From: DATGYC01 sp035298385
GTDB taxonomy: Bacteria; Bacillota; Sulfobacillia; Symbiobacteriales; Symbiobacteriaceae
Assembly: GCA_035298385.1 (NCBI GenBank)
Contig: DATGYC010000062.1
Span: forward strand, 1-9,422
Reading direction: 5' to 3'
DNA: 9,422 bases
Shown here: positions 1 to 5,988 of the stretch, piece after piece
Layout: every line of letters starts with the position of its first letter
How positions within the stretch are numbered: position 1 is the stretch's first letter
The notes under the pieces: model-generated
The model's input: the letters and a program-made list of their open reading frames with translations, nothing else
Told to the model about the DNA's origin: nothing
The model's database searches: none
Position numbers and translations under genes: made by a program

Positions 1-1073
1 CGGTAGGTGGTGTTACCACCCTTCGACGAGATCGACTTTGAGGTGATGAGCGAGGTGGTGTCCGGGGCGAAGTGGTACATCTTAGCGCCGGCGTCCTGGG
101 TCATGCCCTTGCCAGCGACGGCGATCGAGATGACCTCACCGCGGGCACGCGGGCCCATCAGGTAGACGGCCGGGTACTTCATGGTGACCTTGGAGCCGAT
201 GTTGCCATCGATCCACTCCATGGCGGCGTCCTCGTAGGCGACGGCGCGCTTGGTGACCAGGTTGTAGACGTTGGTCGACCAGTTCTGGATGGTGGTGTAG
301 CGGCAGCGGCCGCCCTTCTTGACCAGGATCTCCACGACCGCGGAGTGCAGCGAGTCGGAGGAGTAGGTCGGGGCGGTGCAGCCCTCGACGTAGTGGACCG
401 AGGCGCCCTCATCGATGATGATCAGGGTGCGCTCGAACTGGCCCATGTTCTCGGTGTTGATGCGGAAGTAGGCCTGCAGCGGGATCTCCACCTTGACGCC
501 CTTGGGGACGTAGATGAAGGAGCCGCCGGACCAGACAGCCGTGTTCAGCGCCGCGAACTTGTTATCCTCGGTCGGGATGATCGAGCCGAAGTACTCCTTG
601 ACGATCTCCGGGTGCTCACGCAGGGCGGTGTCCATGTCGCAGAAGAGGACGCCCAGCTCCTCAAGGTCGGTGCGGATGTTGTGGTAGACGACCTCAGACT
701 CGTACTGCGCCGAGACGCCAGCCAGGAACTTCCGCTCCGCCTCGGGGATGCCGAGCTTATCGAACGTATTCTTGATATCCTCGGGGACCTCATCCCAGCT
801 CCGCTCGGCCTTGTCAGAGGCACGCACGAAGTAGCGGATATTATTGAAGTCGATCTCCGAGAGGTCGGTGCCCCACTGCGGCATCGGCTTCGACTCGAAG
901 ACCTCAAGCGCCTTCAGGCGGATGTCGAGCATCCACTGCGGCTCGTTCTTGAAGCGGGAGATCGACTCGACGATCTCGCGGGTCAGACCCTTCTCCGACT
1001 TGAAGACATAGTTCTCGGGGTCGTGGAAGCCGTACTTATACTCACCTACGATATCCAACGGCTCGTTAGCCAT
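1..1073 (-). CDS. sufB: SufB, Fe-S cluster scaffold subunit (partial, C-terminus beyond left edge)
   Basis: SufB is the main scaffold of the cytoplasmic SufBCD complex, on which Fe-S clusters are assembled before transfer to apoproteins. The frame is open from the ATG at 1073 to the window edge, giving 357 complete codons; Bacillus SufB has about 465 residues, so roughly the last 108 are missing. This is a window cut, not a broken gene. Recognisable SufB blocks include PLQAYFRIN (Arg204, Asn206), the conserved Cys232 in VEGCTAP (equivalent to E. coli Cys254), QNW (Gln263, Trp265) and VTKR (Lys275), all linked to sulfur passage through the beta-helix in E. coli SufB. The cluster-proximal Cys405 equivalent lies outside the window. 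The start overlaps the end of sufU by 8 bases (ATGGCTAA), with a GGGAGGG ribosome site about 10 nt upstream, so the two are probably translationally coupled. It is the last gene of the operon that can be seen. A long stop-free frame on the opposite strand is a GC-driven shadow. Confidence 0.96.
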   Translation of the reverse strand, partial: MANEPLDIVGEYKYGFHDPENYVFKSEKGLTREIVESISRFKNEPQWMLDIRLKALEVFESKPMPQWGTDLSEIDFNNIRYFVRASDKAERSWDEVPEDIKNTFDKLGIPEAERKFLAGVSAQYESEVVYHNIRTDLEELGVLFCDMDTALREHPEIVKEYFGSIIPTEDNKFAALNTAVWSGGSFIYVPKGVKVEIPLQAYFRINTENMGQFERTLIIIDEGASVHYVEGCTAPTYSSDSLHSAVVEILVKKGGRCRYTTIQNWSTNVYNLVTKRAVAYEDAAMEWIDGNIGSKVTMKYPAVYLMGPRARGEVISIAVAGKGMTQDAGAKMYHFAPDTTSLITSKSISSKGGNTTY

Positions 1074-1536
1074 TTACGTCGTTCCCTCCCTTGTATTCCT
1101 TAACGCCCTCTTCGACACAGTGCCAAGCGAGTGTGGCGCACTTGACGCGGACGGGGAACTTAGCGACGCCCGCCAGCGCCTGGAGCTCACCGATGGACTT
1201 GTATTCGCCAGGGTCGCCCTTGATCATGGCGTAGACCTTATGCATGATCTCATCAACCTGCTCCAGTGACTTGCCCTTCACGGCCTTGGCCATCATGGAG
1301 GCGGTGGCCATGGAGATGGAGCAGCCGGAGCCGTCCCACTTGACGTCGGCGACCTTGTTCGCCTCATCCAGGATGAGGTAGACGGTCAGGTTGTCACCGC
1401 AGGTGGGGTTCTGGAGCGATTTGGTGATGGTGGGGGCCTCGAGGGCGCCCTTGCCATGCGGCTTCTTGTAATGCTCCAGGATCACCTGCTGGTAGAGCGT
1501 GTTCAGGTTAACCGGGTGCTGTGCTTCACTCGACAT
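1066..1536 (-). CDS. sufU: SufU, zinc-dependent sulfurtransferase partner of SufS
   Basis: SufU accepts persulfide sulfur from SufS and passes it to the SufBCD scaffold. The protein is 156 aa from the ATG at 1536, close to B. subtilis SufU. The zinc ligand set is present: Cys46 and Asp48 in NPTCGD, Cys72 in GSGCSIS and Cys133 in VKCATLAWH. The spacing of 61 residues between the second and third Cys, against 43 in IscU, carries the insertion typical of SufU and argues against an IscU scaffold. A TTG two codons upstream (1542) is in frame, but it lies only 4 nt from the GGAG motif; the ATG at 1536 has a spacing of 10 nt and is preferred. The gene overlaps the end of sufS by 11 nt and the start of sufB by 8 nt, indicating coupled translation. 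The choice of ATG over TTG is an inference and changes the protein by only two residues. Confidence 0.95.
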   Translation of the reverse strand: MSSEAQHPVNLNTLYQQVILEHYKKPHGKGALEAPTITKSLQNPTCGDNLTVYLILDEANKVADVKWDGSGCSISMATASMMAKAVKGKSLEQVDEIMHKVYAMIKGDPGEYKSIGELQALAGVAKFPVRVKCATLAWHCVEEGVKEYKGGNDVNG

Positions 1537-2758
1537 CGCCAAAGAACTCCTTTGCTTGCAGGAGTGCCTCCACCAGCCGGTCGATCTCGGCCGGGGTGTT
1601 ATAGAGGTAGAAGGAGGCCCGGTTGGTAGCCGGGACGCCCAAGGCCTCCGTTAGCGGCTGGGCGCAGTGGTGGCCAACCCGGATCGCCACGCCGTACTCG
1701 TTCAGAACGGCCGACATGTCGTGCGGGTGGATCCCCTTGATGTTGAAGGAGATCAGGCCGGTGCGGGGCTCCTTCGGACCGTAGAGCTGCATCCCGGGGA
1801 TGGCGGAGAGCTGGGTCCAGGCGTAGTTGGTCAGCTCCACCTCATAGGCGTGGATCTTCTCCATGCCAAGGGCCGTCAGGTAGTCGACCGCGGCGCCAAG
1901 GGCGATGAAGTCGCCGATGTTCGGCGTACCGGCCTCGAACTTGGCGGGGGACTTCGCCCAGGTGGCACCAGCCAGGCGGGCCTCAGCGATCATCGAGCCG
2001 CCGTGGTAGGTCGGCTCCATCTGATCGAGGAGCTCCGCCTTGCCCCAGAGGAAGCCGGTGCCGGTCGGGCCCAGCATCTTATGGCCGGAGACGGAGATGA
2101 AGTCCACATCCCACTTGACCACATCGACCGGCATGTGCGGGACGATCTGGATCGCATCGACGACGACGATGGCGCCGGCCTTGTGGGCCTTGGCGGTCAT
2201 CTCCTCGATCGGGTTGATCGTGCCCAGGACGTTGGAGGCGCCGGTGAAGGCGACCAACTTGACGCTGCCCTCAGCGAGGAAGCGGTCGTAGGTCTCCATC
2301 TTCAGCGTGCCGTCAGCGTTCAGGTCGACGATCTTCAGCGTCGCCCCGGTCGCCTTGGCAGCCTCCTGCCAGGGGATCAGGTTGGAGTGGTGCTCCATCG
2401 CCGTGGTGATCATGACGTCACCAGCCTTGAGGCGGGTGCGAGCCCAGCCGTGGGCGATCATGTTGAGACCCTCGGAGCCGTTCCGGGTGAAGACGACCTG
2501 GTCCGGGCTCGGTGAGCCGATGAACTTGGCGATCTTGGCCCGGGCGCCCTCAAAGGCGTCCGTCGCCCGCTCGGCCAGGGTGTGGATCCCACGGTGGACG
2601 TTGGCGTTATAGCCCTCGTAGTAATCGACCAGCGCCTGGATCACCTGGCGCGGCTTCTGGGTGGTCGCACCGTTGTCGAGGTAGACGAGCGGGTGACCGT
2701 TCATCTCCTGGTGCAGGATGGGGAAGTCCTGCCGGATGCGGGCAACGTCGAGCGTCAT
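1526..2758 (-). CDS. sufS: SufS, PLP-dependent group II cysteine desulfurase
   Basis: SufS removes sulfur from L-cysteine, giving alanine and an enzyme-bound persulfide that goes to SufU. The 410-aa length fits the family (about 406 in B. subtilis and E. coli). Landmarks: a PLP-stacking His near residue 123-124 in MEHHSN; the PLP Schiff-base Lys227 in SVSGHKMLGPTGTG; the catalytic persulfide Cys365 in RVGHHCAQPL, in the short, ordered loop that marks group II enzymes; and Arg380, the likely substrate carboxylate-binding residue. The PLP-ring contacts Asp201 and Gln204 are kept, but the segment reads VDAIQIVPH where the usual family motif is VDGAQ, a small local deviation. The ATG at 2758 shares one base with the sufD stop (TAATG), with a GGAGAAGG ribosome site in the end of sufD. 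It sits between sufD and sufU as in Bacillus. Confidence 0.97.
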   Translation of the reverse strand: MTLDVARIRQDFPILHQEMNGHPLVYLDNGATTQKPRQVIQALVDYYEGYNANVHRGIHTLAERATDAFEGARAKIAKFIGSPSPDQVVFTRNGSEGLNMIAHGWARTRLKAGDVMITTAMEHHSNLIPWQEAAKATGATLKIVDLNADGTLKMETYDRFLAEGSVKLVAFTGASNVLGTINPIEEMTAKAHKAGAIVVVDAIQIVPHMPVDVVKWDVDFISVSGHKMLGPTGTGFLWGKAELLDQMEPTYHGGSMIAEARLAGATWAKSPAKFEAGTPNIGDFIALGAAVDYLTALGMEKIHAYEVELTNYAWTQLSAIPGMQLYGPKEPRTGLISFNIKGIHPHDMSAVLNEYGVAIRVGHHCAQPLTEALGVPATNRASFYLYNTPAEIDRLVEALLQAKEFFGDVE

Positions 2759-3903
2759 TAGCCGTTCACCTTCTCCGCCATCAGCTTGGTCATCTCATCG
2801 CGCAGCGCCTCGACCGGGATCTGGTCGAGCACGGGCGAGAGGAATGCGAGGACGAGCATGGTGGTCGCTTCCTTGCGGGAGAGGCCACGGGCCATCAGGT
2901 AGAAGAGCTGCTCCTCGTCGAGCTTGCCGACGGTGGCGGCGTGACCGGCGCCCTCGACCTCATGCTCGTTGATGATCAGCGCCGGGATCTCGTCAGCCCG
3001 AGCCTTGTCGGAGAGGACGAGCGCCTGCTGGCGCTGGTAGGTGGAGCAGTTCAGGGCGCCCTTGTTGATCTGGCCGTTGCCCCGGAAGACCGAGTGGGCC
3101 TTGCCGGTCAGGACGCCGCGGCCCAGGATGTCCGAGCCGGAGTTGTTGCCGGTGTGGACCTGGGAGGCGACAATATCAATATGCTGGTTGCCCGAAGCAC
3201 CGAAGACGACCTTGATGGTAGAGTTAGAACCAACACCGTTGATGTCGCCGATCAGTTCAGAGCGGACGACGCCGCCGCCAAACTCGCCACCGACCCAGTC
3301 GAGGGACGAGTCACGGCCGGTCTTGGCCCGGCGGTAGTAGACGGACCAGGCATCCTCGGAGTGGTTCTGCAGGTAGCCGAAGCGGACCCGCGAGCCCTCA
3401 CCGGTGAAGACCTCAGCGACGCCGACGTGCAGGTATTCGCCCTCGCCTTCGAACTGCTCAAGGACGGTGACAGAGGCGTTCGCCTCGGTCACGACCAGGG
3501 CGTGCAGGTAGAGCGCCTCGCCAGCCTTACCGTTGTAGACGACCTGCAGCGGCTCCTCAACCGTCACGTTCTTCGGCACATAAAGGAAGAAACCGCCGTT
3601 GAGGTGCGCCGACTGGGCGGCGGCCAGCTTATCCTGCCCGTGGGGGAGGAGGGTGCCGATGAACTTGGCAACCAGATCGCCATGCTGTTCGATGGCGGTC
3701 AGGATGTTGGTGAAGATCACGCCGGCGGGGAGATTGCCCTTCAGCTCAACCGAGGCGGGAACGTCATGCTTGTACTGCTCGGGCTCTAGGCCCTCCAGGG
3801 AGGTGCGGCGCCAAGCCTCATGCCGCTTGGACGGGATGGCGAGGGTGGAGAGCAGCGAGAGGGCTTCTGCCTTGCGCTGCTGGAGTCCGGTAACCGTCGA
3901 CAC
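2758..3903 (-). CDS. sufD: SufD, Fe-S scaffold partner of SufB
   Basis: SufD pairs with SufB and with SufC dimers to form the SufBC2D scaffold and is linked to iron entry during cluster assembly. The 381-aa product is recognisable in its C-terminal half: the beta-helix region, then a block at residues 311-340 with His321 in GAGHAATVGKLDEEQ, matching the functionally important His360 of E. coli SufD. This is followed by a helical tail with the family LSRKEA motif. At 381 aa it is shorter than B. subtilis SufD (about 437) and E. coli SufD (423), mostly through a reduced N-terminal region. The start is GTG at 3903, two bases after the sufC stop, with a very strong GAGGAGGTGA ribosome site inside the end of sufC. 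No upstream in-frame ATG is as well placed. The stop shares one base with the sufS start. Confidence 0.95.
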   Translation of the reverse strand: MSTVTGLQQRKAEALSLLSTLAIPSKRHEAWRRTSLEGLEPEQYKHDVPASVELKGNLPAGVIFTNILTAIEQHGDLVAKFIGTLLPHGQDKLAAAQSAHLNGGFFLYVPKNVTVEEPLQVVYNGKAGEALYLHALVVTEANASVTVLEQFEGEGEYLHVGVAEVFTGEGSRVRFGYLQNHSEDAWSVYYRRAKTGRDSSLDWVGGEFGGGVVRSELIGDINGVGSNSTIKVVFGASGNQHIDIVASQVHTGNNSGSDILGRGVLTGKAHSVFRGNGQINKGALNCSTYQRQQALVLSDKARADEIPALIINEHEVEGAGHAATVGKLDEEQLFYLMARGLSRKEATTMLVLAFLSPVLDQIPVEALRDEMTKLMAEKVNG

Positions 3904-3905
3904 GG

Positions 3906-4685
3906 TTACTTCACCTCCTCAGTGGGGGTGGTCAGGCCGAGCTCTTCCTTGATCCAGTCGTAGCCGCGCTTCTCGATCTCCATCGCCAGCTCCGGGCCAC
4001 CGGTCTTGACGATCCGGCCGTCCATCATGACATGGACGACGTCCGGGCTGATGTGGTCGAGGATGCGGTGGTAGTGGGTGATGATGACGGCGCCGAACTC
4101 CGGACCACGGAGGGCGTTGACGGCCTTGGAGACGACCTTCAGGGCGTCGATGTCGAGGCCGGAGTCGGTCTCGTCCAGGATGGCGAACTTCGGCTTCAGC
4201 AGGTACATCTGAAGCATCTCGTTGCGCTTCTTCTCACCGCCAGAGAAACCTTCATTAAGGTAGCGGGCGGCGAAGGACTCCTTCATCTCCAGCAGATCCA
4301 TGCCCTCGGCGAGCTCCTCCTGGAAGTCCCAGACCGAGACCTCTTCGCCGCGGACGGCCGAGACGGCCTGGCGCAGGAAGTTGGCGACGGTGACACCGGC
4401 GACCTCGAAGGGGTACTGGAAGGCTAAGAAGAGGCCGGCCTTAGCGCGCTCGGAGACCTCGAGATCGAAGAGGTTCTCCTCACCGAGCGTGACGGCGCCC
4501 TCGGTCACCTCATAGCGGGGGTGGCCCATCAGGGAGAAGCCGAGGGTGGTCTTGCCGGCGCCATTCGGACCCATGATGGCGTGGATCTCGCCAGGCTTTA
4601 CGTTGAGGTTGAGACCCTTGAGGATCTCCTTGTCGCCAATATTGACGTGCAGGTTCTCCACAGTCAGGGAGGAACGAGTGGTCAC
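3906..4685 (-). CDS. sufC: SufC, ABC-type ATPase of the SUF scaffold
   Basis: SufC is the soluble ABC ATPase that drives conformational change in SufBCD; despite its fold it is not a transporter. From the GTG at 4685 the product is 259 aa. It shows Walker A at residues 39-47 (GPNGAGKTT), the Q-loop Gln90 in FQYPFEV, an ABC signature at 148-151 (SGGE) within the SufC-specific FSGGEKKRNEM block, Walker B ending at Glu172 in AILDETDSGLD, and the switch His204 in IITHY. A GTG seven codons further upstream (4706) is in frame, but the AAAGGAG ribosome site lies downstream of it, so 4685 is the real start (spacing 11 nt, somewhat long). First gene of the operon, transcribed from the promoter at 4808-4837 behind a leader of about 115 nt. 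The end of the gene carries the sufD ribosome site. Confidence 0.96.
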   Translation of the reverse strand: MTTRSSLTVENLHVNIGDKEILKGLNLNVKPGEIHAIMGPNGAGKTTLGFSLMGHPRYEVTEGAVTLGEENLFDLEVSERAKAGLFLAFQYPFEVAGVTVANFLRQAVSAVRGEEVSVWDFQEELAEGMDLLEMKESFAARYLNEGFSGGEKKRNEMLQMYLLKPKFAILDETDSGLDIDALKVVSKAVNALRGPEFGAVIITHYHRILDHISPDVVHVMMDGRIVKTGGPELAMEIEKRGYDWIKEELGLTTPTEEVK

Positions 4686-4800
4686 GATTGATCTGACTCC
4701 TTTCACAACGGTGCGATAATGTGTAAACTGGAACGGAAGCTATAAGTCCAAATGGGTTTGGCTGGTCGCTTGGGCACGCATGTGAAGCGTGTCGCTAACT
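4686..4800 (-). other. 5' leader of the suf mRNA
   Basis: About 115 nt separate the predicted transcription start (near 4800) from the sufC start codon. The RNA can form two short hairpins: CACGC/GCGTG with a 7-nt loop (4791-4787 with 4779-4775) and CCAAA/TTTGG with a 4-nt loop (4761-4757 with 4752-4748). Neither is followed by a U-tract, and I recognise no known riboswitch or T-box. A second, poorer promoter-like pair (TGGACT, 17-nt spacer, TTTACA at 4750-4722) exists within the leader but is not convincing. The leader length and the transcription start are inferred from the promoter. Confidence 0.4.
4697..4703 (-). promoter_or_regulatory. ribosome binding site of sufC
   Basis: The minus strand reads AAAGGAG, 11 nt before the GTG at 4685. 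It decides the start: the more distal in-frame GTG at 4706 immediately precedes this site and so cannot be served by it. The protein from 4685 also begins like other SufC proteins, a few residues before the first beta strand. Confidence 0.75.
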
Positions 4801-4807
4801 CCATCCC

Positions 4808-4837
4808 ATTGTATGGACGAGGCTCACTTAAAGTCAA
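4808..4837 (-). promoter_or_regulatory. sigma-A type promoter of the suf operon
   Basis: On the minus strand there is a -35 element TTGACT at 4837-4832, an 18-nt spacer, and a -10 element TACAAT at 4813-4808. Each hexamer matches the housekeeping consensus at 5 of 6 positions, by far the best promoter in this intergenic region. Transcription would start near 4801. An A-tract on the same strand at 4869-4862 lies around -65, somewhat far for a classical UP element. The Fur-like palindrome ends 3 bp upstream of the -35. Confidence 0.8.
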
Positions 4838-4839
4838 GA

Positions 4840-4856
4840 CTGAGAACCATTCTCAG
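4840..4856. promoter_or_regulatory. Fur-box-like operator of the suf promoter
   Basis: The 17-bp sequence has two exact inverted 7-bp arms, CTGAGAA and TTCTCAG, around a 3-bp centre. Aligned with the 7-1-7 Fur consensus TGATAATNATTATCA, the core at 4841-4855 keeps TGA-AA on the left and ATT-TCA on the right, with G/C replacing T/A at the fourth position of each arm. It fits Fur better than PerR (TTATAAT arms), Zur (TCGTAAT arms) or the DtxR/IdeR consensus. Its centre lies at about -47 relative to the predicted suf start, directly next to the -35, where iron-loaded Fur would hinder RNA polymerase. It may also act on the divergent gene pair. Fur binding is inferred from sequence alone. Confidence 0.65.
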
Positions 4857-4947
4857 ATGACTTTTTTTAAGCGACCCTAACCAGTGATTTAGACGCCTCA
4901 TAACTAGCGGCTGGTACGGGTAACGATATTGATTCTCGGTCTGTTTT

Positions 4948-4955
4948 GAGGAGGT
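4948..4955 (+). promoter_or_regulatory. ribosome binding site of the FixH/YtkA-like gene
   Basis: GAGGAGGT stands 8 nt before the GTG at 4964. It settles the start: the in-frame TTG at 4946 overlaps this site and would add a hydrophilic stretch before the signal peptide. I could not find a convincing -35/-10 pair for this gene between 4857 and 4947. Confidence 0.85.
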
Positions 4956-4963
4956 TGATTCGA

Positions 4964-5485
4964 GTGAAGCGCAGAGGGTGGCGGGCGGTCTGGCTCGGTC
5001 TCCTGATCGGAATGCTGACGCTGTTACCGGGACAGGCTGGGGCGCATGTCGTCAACATTATGGGCAAGGTGAACCTGGTTGGCTCTGAATTGAAGGTCTC
5101 CTTCCTGGATCCCTATAACGTGCCGCTGGAGCAGTTGGTCGTCAAGGCCTCGGTGGAGGAGATCGGTGGGAAGCCGGGACGGACCGTTACCCTGAAGGAG
5201 GGAGCGCCGGGCGTCTACGCGGGCGCCCTCAGCACACCGCCGACCAACAAGTACCAGGTGACGCTCTCGTTTGACATGGCGGGGGACATGCACCAGGCGC
5301 TCCTGACCGCTGAGAAGGGGAAGGATCAGGCAGAGGTGATGCTGCCGGTCCTTGGGATCGGGGCCACCCAGGAGTCAAGCCGTACCCTGTGGCTCTTCGG
5401 CGGTGCGATCCTGGTCCTGGCAGGCGCAACCGCCTTCGCCCTCTACCGGACCCCGAAGGACAGCGACGAGGAGGCCGATGTTTAG
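4964..5485 (+). CDS. exported, membrane-anchored FixH/YtkA-like protein
   Basis: The product is a 173-aa protein from the GTG at 4964. It opens with a basic MKRRGWR stretch and a hydrophobic core (residues 8-21), with a plausible signal peptidase site after AGA at residue 27, leaving His28 as the mature N-terminus. Residues 28-135 look like an Ig-like beta sandwich. The block around PGVYAGALSTPP followed by a YQVTLSF strand resembles the FixH/YtkA-like domain. A transmembrane helix (about 142-161) and a short, acidic cytoplasmic tail follow, so the domain should sit outside the membrane. The only mature histidines are His28 and His110, the latter in a Met/His-rich DMAGDMH segment. CopC-family copper proteins also expose an N-terminal His, so metal binding is possible but unproven. 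It directly abuts the next gene, so the two are probably co-transcribed. Family assignment rests on overall look; the function is unknown. Confidence 0.7.
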   Translation: MKRRGWRAVWLGLLIGMLTLLPGQAGAHVVNIMGKVNLVGSELKVSFLDPYNVPLEQLVVKASVEEIGGKPGRTVTLKEGAPGVYAGALSTPPTNKYQVTLSFDMAGDMHQALLTAEKGKDQAEVMLPVLGIGATQESSRTLWLFGGAILVLAGATAFALYRTPKDSDEEADV

Positions 5486-5812
5486 ATGAAACGGACCTAC
5501 GCTCTCTTGCTTAGTCTGCTCCTCTTGGTGGCGCTCTCAGCCTGCGGGAAGAAGGAACCGCCGACGCTGAAGGTGATCGTGGAGCAGCAGGATCGGAACA
5601 TGGTGATCACAGCAGAGACGGGTTCGTTCAAGCTAGGTGTTGATGGCCACATGCATGTCCAGATCAACGACGGTCCGGTCGCGATGCCGAACGGAAACCG
5701 GTACACGCTGAGTAACCGGGAGCCGGGGACGTACAAGATCTTCGTCTCCATCGCGGACAAGGATCATAACGACCTTGGGGTTAGTGAGACGGTCGTGTTT
5801 GAGATGAAATAG
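5486..5812 (+). CDS. small exported lipoprotein of unknown function
   Basis: The product is 108 aa. A type II signal peptide is clear: basic MKR, a leucine-rich core, and the lipobox LSAC with lipidated Cys20, so the protein should be tethered to the outer face of the membrane. The mature part is a short, probably all-beta domain of about 85 residues. It contains GHMHVQINDGP (His55, Met56, His57), then PGTYKIFVSIADKDHNDLG (His94). This pattern of a His-rich strand, a PG turn and a later D-H resembles small domains of the DUF4399 and YtkA-like kind found in exported or copper-related proteins, but I cannot assign a family firmly. The ATG follows the upstream stop codon with no gap, and a GAGGAGG motif about 11 nt upstream lies inside the preceding gene, so translation is probably coupled. 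A terminator follows at once. Confidence 0.75.
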   Translation: MKRTYALLLSLLLLVALSACGKKEPPTLKVIVEQQDRNMVITAETGSFKLGVDGHMHVQINDGPVAMPNGNRYTLSNREPGTYKIFVSIADKDHNDLGVSETVVFEMK

Positions 5813-5817
5813 CGATG

Positions 5818-5849
5818 AGAGGCGTCCTCGGATGTGGGGCGCCTCTTTT
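5818..5849 (+). terminator. intrinsic terminator after the exported gene pair
   Basis: AGAGGCG (5818-5824) pairs with CGCCTCT (5840-5846). The stem can extend inward by a G-T and two G-C pairs to about 10 bp, and a TTTT run (5846-5849) follows. It starts 6 nt after the lipoprotein stop and separates this transcript from the methyltransferase gene. Confidence 0.75.
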
Positions 5850-5906
5850 GCATGGAAAAACGCATGAGCACTACCCATCGCCAACGGGAAAACTACCCCC
5901 GACGAA

Positions 5907-5935
5907 TCGACATTCCCGCTCCAGTTGCATAGACT
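5907..5935 (+). promoter_or_regulatory. candidate promoter of the methyltransferase gene
   Basis: TCGACA at 5907-5912 (5 of 6 to the -35 consensus), a 17-nt spacer, and TAGACT at 5930-5935 (4 of 6 to the -10). It lies in the stretch between the terminator and the methyltransferase start, which otherwise shows no gene. Transcription would begin near 5942, about 47 nt before the ATG. It is found by eye and the -10 is weak. Confidence 0.4.
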
Positions 5936-5973
5936 ACAGGAAAGTAATCCGAGCGGAATCCGGGGTGAGGACC

Positions 5974-5981
5974 GAGGGGGG
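5974..5981 (+). promoter_or_regulatory. ribosome binding site of the methyltransferase gene
   Basis: GAGGGGGG lies 7 nt before the ATG at 5989. It fixes the start there rather than at a far upstream in-frame ATG at 5815, whose reading would run through the terminator hairpin and encode an unfolded-looking, non-conserved extension. Confidence 0.75.
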
Positions 5982-5988
5982 TCTTGCG

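Noticed and set aside
1..8. SufB as a truncated pseudogene.
   Set aside because: The frame is open to the very edge with conserved residues up to the last codon, so the truncation is due to the window boundary.
72..1103. A 343-codon plus-strand reading frame opposite sufB.
   Set aside because: The minus strand encodes an unmistakable SufB through the same interval. The plus-strand translation is low in complexity, rich in Asp, Val, Leu and Gly, and matches no family; it is the usual antisense shadow of a GC-rich gene.
1667..3789. Long plus-strand frames opposite sufS (1667-2515) and sufD (2941-3789).
   Set aside because: Same Asp/Leu/Val/Arg-rich shadow composition, no convincing ribosome sites, and fully overlapped by well-conserved suf genes.
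4840..4869. Reading the palindrome plus the downstream T-run (4862-4868) as a plus-strand intrinsic terminator.
   Set aside because: No plus-strand gene lies upstream to terminate, the stem is AT-containing and short, and five bases separate it from the T-run. Its position beside the suf -35 and its match to the Fur pattern explain it better.
4924..4940. A second possible Fur-like element (GATATTGATTCT) just before the ribosome site of the FixH/YtkA-like gene.
   Set aside because: Only two imperfect hexamers match and there is no inverted symmetry, so it is within chance expectation.
5815..5988. An N-terminal extension of the methyltransferase starting at the ATG at 5815.
   Set aside because: It would be translated through the terminator hairpin, lacks conserved sequence, and the ATG at 5989 has a good ribosome site and matches the family start.
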